A stretch of 64,000 nucleotides of DNA, taken from assembly GCA_944376295.1 (NCBI GenBank), contig CALWCE010000004.1, forward strand, positions 62,001 through 126,000, in the 5' to 3' direction. The notes beneath the pieces were generated by a model. That model had not been told where the DNA came from, did no database searches, and saw only the letters and a list, made by a program, of their open reading frames with translations. This stretch comes from an uncultured Clostridia bacterium (GTDB taxonomy: Bacteria; Bacillota; Clostridia; Christensenellales; Borkfalkiaceae). Positions 58,149-64,000 of the stretch are shown one piece after another; within the stretch, counting starts at the first letter, position 1, and each line of letters begins with the position of its first letter. Position numbers and translations under genes: made by a program.

Positions 58149-59540
58149 ATGGAAAAGAACGTCAACAAGGTAGCAGAAGGGAGCGCGCCGCGGTGGCTCG
58201 GCCAATTCGCGGGCGCGGTCAGGAAAAAATGGGCGGGGTTCTCGGAGATCGTAACGCACGGGAACTTCCGCGTCGCCTGCTCCATGTTCCTGATGGGAAC
58301 GGGGCAGATGATGTATAAACAGTGGGCAAAGGGCGCCCTCTATCTCCTGATCCAGGCGGGATTTTTCGCTTACTTCATTTTGGCGGGCGCCGCAGACCTG
58401 TTCGGGCTCTTTACGCTGGGAACGGTGGAGGCAAACCCGTGGTACGGCATCGAGGGCGACGATTCCGTCCTGATGCTCATCACGGGCATCCTCTCCGTCA
58501 TCATGCTCATCCTCTATCTCGCGCTGTATGCGGCAAACGTCAAAGGGGTCTATGAGACGCAGAAACGCGTCGAAGCGGGCAAACGGCCCTTCACCTTTCT
58601 CGAGGACGTCAAGCAGCTCTTCGACCAAAAGTTCTATAAGACGGTCCTCTTTTTACCCGTGCTGGGCGTCAGCGTGTTCAGTATCCTTCCCATCGTCTTC
58701 ATGATCCTCATCGCCTTCACCAACTACGGCGACGACATCGTGCCGCCCCGTCTCGTCGACTGGGTGGGCTTTGAAAACTTCGGCAAGCTCGTGGCGGTGG
58801 GCGAATATGCGACGACCTTCTTCAAGATCTTCGGCTGGAACATCCTCTGGGCGGTGCTCTCTACGGGCATCAACTACTTCGGCGGGCTGGCGCTCGCGCT
58901 CCTTCTCAATAAGTCCTGCGTCAAAGGAAAGGTGTTCTGGCGGTTTTTCCCCATCCTCGCCTATGCGATCCCCGGGTTCATCACGATGCTCGGCTTTAAG
59001 TTCATGTTCGCGAACGGCGGCCCCGTCAACTACTATATCACGCAGGGCGGAGGTGATGCGATCTTTTTCTTCGGCGCAAATTCCACCTGGCCCGCGCGCT
59101 TCATCGGGCTCATGGTCAACGCCTGGATCAGCATCCCCTCCTCCATGCTGCTCGCAACGGGCATCCTCTCCAACGCCAACAAAGACCAATACGAGGCGGC
59201 GAAAATCGACGGCGCCAACGCCTTCCAGCAATTCTGGTACTTGACGCTCCCCTTCGTGGTGTTCGCGACGACGCCCGTCATCCTCTCGCAGTTCATCGGC
59301 AACTTCAACAACTTCGGCGTCTTTTATTTCCTTCGGAGCGACGTGGCGGAATCGGCGGGGTATGTGCTTGCCAACGACACCGACCTTCTCATCAACTGGC
59401 TGTATAAGATGTCCATCGACAACAACTATTACTCCATCGGCGCGGCGATCAGCCTCATCATCTTCCTCATCACCTCGGTGATATCGCTCGTCGTCTACAT
59501 CTTTTCGCCTTCTTACAGGCAGGAGGAGACCTATCGATGA
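58149..59540 (+). CDS. ABC sugar permease, MalF-like (cassette B)
   Basis: 463 residues with a longer cytoplasmic N-terminus than A and about eight membrane segments. EAA loop EAAKIDGANAFQQFWYLTLP. AGGAGGA precedes ATG 58149. Coupled to MalG by a four-base overlap. Confidence 0.93.
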   Translation: MEKNVNKVAEGSAPRWLGQFAGAVRKKWAGFSEIVTHGNFRVACSMFLMGTGQMMYKQWAKGALYLLIQAGFFAYFILAGAADLFGLFTLGTVEANPWYGIEGDDSVLMLITGILSVIMLILYLALYAANVKGVYETQKRVEAGKRPFTFLEDVKQLFDQKFYKTVLFLPVLGVSVFSILPIVFMILIAFTNYGDDIVPPRLVDWVGFENFGKLVAVGEYATTFFKIFGWNILWAVLSTGINYFGGLALALLLNKSCVKGKVFWRFFPILAYAIPGFITMLGFKFMFANGGPVNYYITQGGGDAIFFFGANSTWPARFIGLMVNAWISIPSSMLLATGILSNANKDQYEAAKIDGANAFQQFWYLTLPFVVFATTPVILSQFIGNFNNFGVFYFLRSDVAESAGYVLANDTDLLINWLYKMSIDNNYYSIGAAISLIIFLITSVISLVVYIFSPSYRQEETYR

Positions 59541-60382
59541 AAAAAAGCAAAAGCATCAGAGCAAGCCGCGCCGTCGATGCCGCGATCACCTACGTTATCC
59601 TCATCGCGGTCGCCGTGTTCTTTTTCTTCCCGTGCCTGTGGCTCATCCTCGCGTCCTTCTCGGATTCGGGCTCGCTCTATACGCTCAAAGGGTTTTTCCC
59701 CGAAGCGTTCAGCTTCCGCAATTATCAAAACCTGTTCACCGATACGCAGATGTATAACTACCCCGAATGGTTCGGGAATACCCTGTTCGTGGCGGTCTTG
59801 AGCTGCCTGTTCGGGACGCTCCTCACCATCCTGACGGCGTACTGTATGTCGCGCTTCAAATTCAAGAGCCGCAAAGCGCTCATGAAAACGACGCTCGTTT
59901 TGGGGATGTTCCCTTCCTTCATGGCAATGACGGCGGTGTTTCTCCTCATGACGCAGTTCAATTTCATCAATAACCATTGGGGGCTCATCCTCATCTACTC
60001 CGCGCAGGCGCCGATGGGCTACATGGTGCAAAAAGGGTTCTTCGACACCATTCCTTCCTCCATCGATGAGGCGGCGAGGCTGGACGGGGCGACCAACTTT
60101 CAGGTATTCACCAAGATCATCCTGCCCCTTTCCAAGCCCATCCTCGTCTATACGGCGCTCACGTCCTTCACCTGGCCGTGGTCGGACTTCATCCTTCCGC
60201 AGCTGCTGCTGCCCACGATGGACAACTGGACGGTCGCCGTGGGGCTCATGTACCTCGACGAAACGGAATTTGCACGCTTTGCCGCAGGCTCCATCTTCAT
60301 TGCGGTGCCCATCGTCATCCTCTACTTCTGCCTCGTGAAGTATATGGTCAACGGGATGTCGGCAGGCGCCGTCAAAGAGTAA
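59537..60382 (+). CDS. ABC sugar permease, MalG-like (cassette B)
   Basis: 281 residues, six membrane segments, EAA loop DEAARLDGATNFQVFTKIIL, C-terminus GMSAGAVKE. Close to the cassette A paralogue in length and ending. ATPase not encoded here. Confidence 0.94.
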   Translation: MKKSKSIRASRAVDAAITYVILIAVAVFFFFPCLWLILASFSDSGSLYTLKGFFPEAFSFRNYQNLFTDTQMYNYPEWFGNTLFVAVLSCLFGTLLTILTAYCMSRFKFKSRKALMKTTLVLGMFPSFMAMTAVFLLMTQFNFINNHWGLILIYSAQAPMGYMVQKGFFDTIPSSIDEAARLDGATNFQVFTKIILPLSKPILVYTALTSFTWPWSDFILPQLLLPTMDNWTVAVGLMYLDETEFARFAAGSIFIAVPIVILYFCLVKYMVNGMSAGAVKE

Positions 60383-60630
60383 GTTCTTCCTCCGCACACG
60401 GCGGGGCGTTCTTTCCCCCGTTCGCTCCGCCGCGTGCAAATTTCATAAGGAAGGCGCGCTATGGCGGCTCCCCGCCTTCGCGCCGCCGGGATCAATTTTA
60501 CACAAAAGGCTGTCCTTCCCTCGGACAGCCTTTTTCATACTATTTGAACCGGAATATCCTTCCCGCCCGATTGACAGGACGGAAAAACTCATCTATACTA
60601 TAAACTGAGCCGAAAATGGAAACACGGGCA
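60383..60630 (+). repeat. Conserved non-coding tail of cassette B
   Basis: Copy of 43165-43410. Includes TTGACA (60571-60576), 17 bp, TATACT (60594-60599) on the plus strand, a complete promoter with no plus-strand gene in front of it; it would transcribe antisense into tRNA-Leu. Confidence 0.82.
60504..60535 (+). terminator. Terminator of cassette B
   Basis: AAAAGGCTGTCC/GGACAGCCTTTTT. Confidence 0.93.
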
Positions 60631-60671
60631 AAAATCAAAGATGAGAGAACATCTTCGTTCTCCCATCTTTG
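60631..60671 (-). terminator. Terminator of tRNA-Leu
   Basis: CAAAGATGGGAG/CTCTCATCTTTG on the minus strand followed by ATTTTTG; directly after the CCA end. Confidence 0.88.
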
Positions 60672-60758
60672 TGGTGCCGCTGACCGGGCTCGAACCGGTA
60701 TGGTATCTCTACCGAGGGATTTTAAGTCCCTTGCGTCTGCCAATTCCACCACAGCGGC
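60672..60758 (-). tRNA. tRNA-Leu(TAA), intact
   Basis: 87 bases with encoded CCA. Acceptor GCCGCTG/CAGCGGC, long variable arm, anticodon loop CTTAAAA. Parent of the 3' fragments at 34571 and 50433. Confidence 0.95.
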
Positions 60759-60862
60759 GTATGAAGTTTGGCACCTCCGCCCAATGGCGCCGCCCCGCAG
60801 CATCCGCGCCCGCAACTGCGCCCCGAAAGGCTTACCGCCCTCCCCGTTCGCCTCCGTTTTAC

Positions 60863-60890
60863 GAAAAAAGCATCGCCCGAGACGATGCCT
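60863..60890 (-). terminator. Terminator after tRNA-Cys
   Basis: GCATCG/CGATGC stem followed by T6 on the minus strand; separates the Val-Gly-Cys unit from tRNA-Leu. Confidence 0.8.
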
Positions 60891-60896
60891 TTCGCA

Positions 60897-60971
60897 TGGA
60901 GGCGCCACCCGGATTTGAACCGGGGAGTCAAGGTTTTGCAGACCTTTGCCTTACCACTTGGCTATGGCGCC
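60897..60971 (-). tRNA. tRNA-Cys(GCA)
   Basis: 75 bases with encoded CCA; acceptor GGCGCCA, anticodon loop CTGCAAA, discriminator T. Confidence 0.94.
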
Positions 60972-60996
60972 AAAAAAACAGTGCGGAAAGTACGTT

Positions 60997-61071
60997 TGGA
61001 GCGGGAAACGAGACTCGAACCCGCGACATTCACCTTGGCAAGGTGACGCTCTACCACTGAGCTATTCCCGC
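60997..61071 (-). tRNA. tRNA-Gly(GCC)
   Basis: 75 bases with encoded CCA; acceptor GCGGGAA/TTCCCGC, anticodon loop TTGCCAA. Confidence 0.95.
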
Positions 61072-61093
61072 ATAATCAACATTCCGCACTGTA

Positions 61094-61169
61094 TGGTGGA
61101 AGCTATAGGGATCGAACCTATGACCCTCTGCTTGTAAGGCAGATGCTCTCCCGGCTGAGCTAAGCTTCC
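61094..61169 (-). tRNA. tRNA-Val(TAC)
   Basis: 76 bases with encoded CCA; acceptor GGAAGCT/AGCTTCC, anticodon loop CTTACAA. First gene of the minus-strand tRNA unit. Confidence 0.95.
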
Positions 61170-61183
61170 GAACTTGCTTGATT

Positions 61184-61212
61184 ATAATAGCACAACAAGA
61201 GAAAGAATGCAA
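61184..61212 (-). promoter_or_regulatory. Promoter of the tRNA-Val-Gly-Cys unit
   Basis: TTGCAT (61212-61207), 17 bp, TATTAT (61189-61184). Confidence 0.75.
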
Positions 61213-61361
61213 GCGTTTTTTGCGCCAAAAACCGAATTTTTTTTCTTTTTTTCCGGGCCTGCTCCGCCCCGCTTTCGGTTTGGCTTTCCGGTCATTTCTC
61301 TGTTTGCTTTTCCGCGGCGTGTGCTTGGCTGCGGTGCCAAAGTGGTTTTTGCTTCTTTCAC

Positions 61362-61416
61362 TTGACATTCAATGTGGCATGAGTTATAATTAGTAAGAAA
61401 AGTAATACTAATTATA
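61362..61416 (+). promoter_or_regulatory. AbrB-ABC operon promoter with inverted repeat
   Basis: TTGACA (61362-61367), 17 bp, TATAAT (61385-61390). TATAATTAGTA (61385-61395) and TACTAATTATA (61406-61416) form a perfect inverted repeat that begins with the -10 box: a repressor site. Confidence 0.87.
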
Positions 61417-61432
61417 CCAAAAGGAGCGAACA

Positions 61433-61660
61433 ATGGAAAATTTCCCCGAAGGTAAATTTCTGGCAACGGTCAAGATCGGTCCCAAAGGACAAATCGTCAT
61501 CCCCAAAGAGGTGCGGGATATGTTCTCGCTGCATTCAGGCGATTCGTTGGTCTTGATGGCAGACAAAGGGCAAGGCATTGCCTTGCAGCCGTTTTCTTAC
61601 ATGGAAACGCTTTGGAATACAGTCAATCAAGTTAAAAATGGAGATAAAGAGCAAAAATGA
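61433..61660 (+). CDS. AbrB/MazE-family DNA-binding protein
   Basis: 75 residues; swapped-hairpin AbrB domain (ATVKIGPKGQIVIPKEVRDMFSLHSGD). Probably represses its own operon through the inverted repeat on its promoter. AAGGAG precedes ATG 61433. Its stop overlaps the ABC ATPase start (ATGA). Confidence 0.9.
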   Translation: MENFPEGKFLATVKIGPKGQIVIPKEVRDMFSLHSGDSLVLMADKGQGIALQPFSYMETLWNTVNQVKNGDKEQK

Positions 61661-62517
61661 ATGCGCTTGAAGTAAAGGGGTTGACGAAAGTATATCCTGA
61701 ATTTACGCTTGATAAAGTCAGTTTTTGCGTACCAAAAGGGCATATATCCGGACTTATCGGAAGAAACGGCGCAGGGAAAAGCACGACTATAAAAGGTATC
61801 TTACGGCTTATCGCAACAGAAGGAGATGTCGCCGTCTTTGGTAGAGATATTATTAAAGACGAAAGGGTTGTCAAACAGATGATTGGCTATGTGGGCGGTG
61901 GCTTTCGATATTATCCTATGAATACGCTTGCCGCTATCCGCAAAGCATACTCGCCTTTCTATCCGACATGGAATCAGGGCAAGTATGAAAAATTGCTTGT
62001 GCAATTCGATTTGTCCGAACGAAAGAAGGTCAAAGAACTTTCCGAAGGCATGAAGGTAAAGTTTGCGCTTGCCCTCGCCCTTTCGCACGGAGCAAAGTTG
62101 CTCATCATGGACGAACCGACGAGCGGGCTTGATCCGCTTTCGCGCGAAGAGTTTTGCGACATCATTTTACAGCTTGTGCGTGAAGAAGGGGTATCTGTAC
62201 TCTTTTCCACGCATATCACGTCCGACCTAATGCGAATTTCCGACGATATAGTTTATATATCACAGGGCAAGATTCTTGTGGCGTGTCCACTGAAAGAATT
62301 GCTGGATAAATATAAGTTAGCGCATTTTTCATCTCTTGCAGACGCGACGGCCTCCAAAGCCATCGGCGTGAAGGCGGTCAAAGAAGGCTATGAAGGGCTG
62401 CTGCCCCGTGATACGCAAATATCAACGAATGTTGCCGTCACCGACACAACGATCGATCATATCATCGTACATTTGGAAAGAGCAAACGAGGAGGAAAGAT
62501 ATGCTGAATTTAATTAA
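61657..62517 (+). CDS. ABC transporter ATP-binding protein
   Basis: 286 residues. Walker A GRNGAGKST (about 35-43), signature LSEGMKVK in place of LSGGQ, Walker B LLIMDEPTSGLDP, switch His in STHI. The signature variant is usual in YtrB/BcrA-like exporters. Forms an export or resistance-type transporter with the next gene. Substrate unknown. Confidence 0.93.
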   Translation: MNALEVKGLTKVYPEFTLDKVSFCVPKGHISGLIGRNGAGKSTTIKGILRLIATEGDVAVFGRDIIKDERVVKQMIGYVGGGFRYYPMNTLAAIRKAYSPFYPTWNQGKYEKLLVQFDLSERKKVKELSEGMKVKFALALALSHGAKLLIMDEPTSGLDPLSREEFCDIILQLVREEGVSVLFSTHITSDLMRISDDIVYISQGKILVACPLKELLDKYKLAHFSSLADATASKAIGVKAVKEGYEGLLPRDTQISTNVAVTDTTIDHIIVHLERANEEERYAEFN

Positions 62518-63157
62518 AAAGGAAATCGCTCTTTGTATGCATCCTACGGCTTTTATCTTTCTCTTCCTTGCCGTGCTTGTATTTGTGCCGAATTATCCCT
62601 ATGAAGTCATTTTCTTTTTCTCCTGCCTTTCGGTATTTTTCTGCTGTATGATGACAAGAGAAAACGGCGATATTGCATTTTCCTGCGCATTGCCCGTCAA
62701 AAAGGAGCATATCCCCCTTGCAAAGATGCTTGTGGTGTTCGGGCTGCAAGGTATCATTTTGTTGCTTGTCGGGATTATCGGCGCAGTCAAAGGCGCTGTT
62801 TTGCCTGCGGAGCAATATGTCAATCAAGCGGGTATCTCGGCAAATCTTGCTTTGGTCGGCAATGGTGCGGTATTGCTCGGCGTGTTCAACCTGATCTTCT
62901 TTCCGCGCTATTTCAAATCCCCCGATAAGATCGGCGTTCCGTTCGTGATCGGCGCGGTTGCCGTATTTCTTCTGATCGGCATTTTTATCGTTTTACGTTG
63001 GGCAACGCCGCTGTATTCCGTTACACTGAACGGGCTGAATTCTGTAAACACAGGAGCAAAAGCAGCCGCTTTGATTATAGGGGTTGTTATTTATATCATT
63101 CTGTCTGCGATAAGTTGTAAATTATCCATGAGGCACTTTCAGAGGTATGATGCTTAA
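62501..63157 (+). CDS. ABC-2 type transporter permease
   Basis: 218 residues with six hydrophobic segments and a short conserved N-terminal amphipathic helix (MLNLIKKEIAL). ABC2_membrane_2-like. GAGGAGG seven bases before ATG 62501, which lies inside the end of the ATPase gene (17-base overlap). Confidence 0.88.
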   Translation: MLNLIKKEIALCMHPTAFIFLFLAVLVFVPNYPYEVIFFFSCLSVFFCCMMTRENGDIAFSCALPVKKEHIPLAKMLVVFGLQGIILLLVGIIGAVKGAVLPAEQYVNQAGISANLALVGNGAVLLGVFNLIFFPRYFKSPDKIGVPFVIGAVAVFLLIGIFIVLRWATPLYSVTLNGLNSVNTGAKAAALIIGVVIYIILSAISCKLSMRHFQRYDA

Positions 63158-63186
63158 TATATTAAACATCGAAAGCCGCTAAAGAC

Positions 63187-63561
63187 TTAAAATAAAAACT
63201 GTCCATAAAAATATGTGACAGTGTCAACATAGTAGCCCCGGCACCAGAATTGTCTGTTCCTGTACTTGAACTTCATGCTTCCCCATTTTTGGTAGATCAT
63301 CAGGCTGCTCTTCCCCTTCAGGAACCCCATGAATCCCGAGACACTCATCTTGGGCGGGATCGCTAACAGCATATGGATATGATCGGGGCATACTTCGGCT
63401 TCTATGATCTCCACACCCTTCCACCGGCATAATTCCCGAAGTATTGCCCCGATCTCCAACCGCTTTTCTTCATAGAACACTTTTCTGCGATATTTCGGCG
63501 CAAACACCACATGATACTTGCAATTCCATTTCGTATGTGTTAAACTTCTTACGTCATCCAT
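63187..63561 (-). pseudogene. tnpA: IS200/IS605-type TnpA transposase, C-terminally truncated
   Basis: 124 residues; complete proteins have about 140-155. The HUH motif is intact (PDHIHML, H61 and H63) and the conserved FWCRGYYVDT block is present, but the following helix that carries the catalytic Tyr and Gln (YIxNQ) is replaced by TYFYGQFLF. The product is unlikely to transpose. AGGAGG precedes ATG 63561. No TnpB. CCCGCGGA-CTA-TCCGCGGG (63668-63686) may be the surviving left-end hairpin. Confidence 0.88.
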
Positions 63562-63667
63562 CCGGATGTCCTCCTTTTGATTCCTTTCGTTGCAACTGCC
63601 AGGTCGCAACTCCATTTTATCAAAAGGAGTTTTTTATTGCAAGCCTCACCGCTAAAGCTCTCTGTTA

Positions 63668-63690
63668 CCCGCGGACTATCCGCGGGTTTT
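63668..63690. repeat. Hairpin at the IS200-like left end
   Basis: 8-bp stem CCCGCGGA/TCCGCGGG, 3-base loop, then TTTT; 107 bases upstream of the tnpA start. Confidence 0.55.
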
Positions 63691-63698
63691 AGTTGCCA

Positions 63699-63726
63699 AA
63701 AAAAGCTCCGCTGTTTGCGGAGCTTA
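63699..63726 (-). terminator. Terminator of rpmA
   Basis: AAGCTCCGC/GCGGAGCTT with loop aaaca, then T7 on the minus strand. Confidence 0.92.
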
Positions 63727-63732
63727 ACCTTC

Positions 63733-63999
63733 TTAGTAGATGCTGACCTGCTTTCTGTCTTTGCCGAGACGCTCGTACTTGACAACGCCGTCTTTAAGGG
63801 CGAAGAGGGTATCGTCGCCGCCGATGCCGACATTGTTGCCGGGGTGGATCTTCGTCCCGCGCTGGCGCACAAGGATGCTGCCCGCGAGCACGGCCTGACC
63901 GTCCTGACGCTTGACGCCGAGGCGCTTCGCGTTGCTGTCGCGGCCGTTGTGGGAGGAACCGGTACCCTTTTTATGAGCGAATAAACTGATAAAGATCAT
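63733..63999 (-). CDS. rpmA: 50S ribosomal protein L27
   Basis: 88 residues, complete, start ATG 63999 one base inside the window. Signature [20 protein letters not shown] and [21 protein letters not shown]. Residues 1-7 (MIFISLF) precede AHKKG; in Bacillota this short extension is removed by the Prp protease, and the LF-AHKKG junction fits. Usually follows rplU and prp, which would lie outside the window. Confidence 0.97.
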   Translation of the reverse strand: MIFISLFAHKKGTGSSHNGRDSNAKRLGVKRQDGQAVLAGSILVRQRGTKIHPGNNVGIGGDDTLFALKDGVVKYERLGKDRKQVSIY

Positions 64000-64000
64000 G

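Noticed and set aside
1..64000. CRISPR array or cas genes
   Set aside because: No evenly spaced identical repeats of 25-40 bases with unique spacers; the 70-nt array is diverged and has no cas genes nearby.

Overview
This is a chromosomal stretch of a GC-rich Gram-positive-type bacterium, most likely a gut Clostridia/Bacillota species. Evidence: ribosomal protein L27 carries a short Firmicutes-style extension before AHKKG, promoters are close to TTGACA-17-TATAAT, ribosome sites are AGGAGG-like, and tRNA genes encode CCA. An ECF vitamin transporter component and a MalFG-type ABC importer without its own ATPase fit too. I cannot name a genus from the sequence alone.

Region 1 (1-27000) is mainly housekeeping: a BspA-type leucine-rich-repeat tail, tilS-hpt, tRNA-fMet/Met/Glu, a PTP-like phosphatase, uraA-upp, an XRE regulator, an epimerase/zinc-ribbon fusion coupled to cysK, tex and a hemolysin III protein. 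It also holds a cobalamin-riboswitch operon (DUF4430 lipoprotein plus ECF S component), a RecQ-phosphoribosyltransferase/DprA-like pair facing a HAD hydrolase, an ADP-ribosylglycohydrolase, a WYL regulator with unusual extra domains and a metallophosphatase.

Region 2 (25500-34500) is the most interesting uncharacterised part. An operon of about nine genes runs leftward from 33881: an LRR/zinc protein, an FtsK-gamma-like protein, several unknowns including two paralogues, a DnaQ-like protein that lacks catalytic residues and a SLOG protein. A separately transcribed soluble FtsH-like AAA protease follows. Both promoters carry the same inverted repeat, ATGTCC-N8-GGACAT, where a -35 box should be; a third copy lies upstream of a small divergent XRE regulator. 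This looks like one co-regulated system.

Region 3 (34500-60760) is built from two paralogous oligosaccharide cassettes (LacI regulator, glycan-binding lipoprotein, GH13 enzyme, binding protein, two permeases). Each ends in a nearly identical non-coding tail plus terminator and tRNA-Leu 3' end. Truncated 3' halves of tRNA-Leu at 34571 and 50433, with the intact gene at 60672-60758, suggest successive island integration or tandem duplication at this tRNA. A lower-GC integrative mobilizable element (about 7 kb, 43452-50439) has inserted into one of the tRNA-Leu fragments at TGGTGCC. It carries a serine recombinase, XRE regulator, radical-SAM pair with flavin reductase and MarR, a MobV relaxase with oriT-like repeat, and a 70-nt tandem repeat array. 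A DUF3990/HTH toxin-antitoxin-like pair sits in the second island.

Region 4 (60760-64000) returns to chromosome backbone: tRNA-Cys/Gly/Val, an AbrB-ABC transporter operon, a truncated IS200-type transposase and rpmA. Across the window at least four genes (tilS, the metallophosphatase and both LacI regulators), and possibly a fifth, have a -10 box only 6-7 bases before the start codon, so they are probably leaderless.
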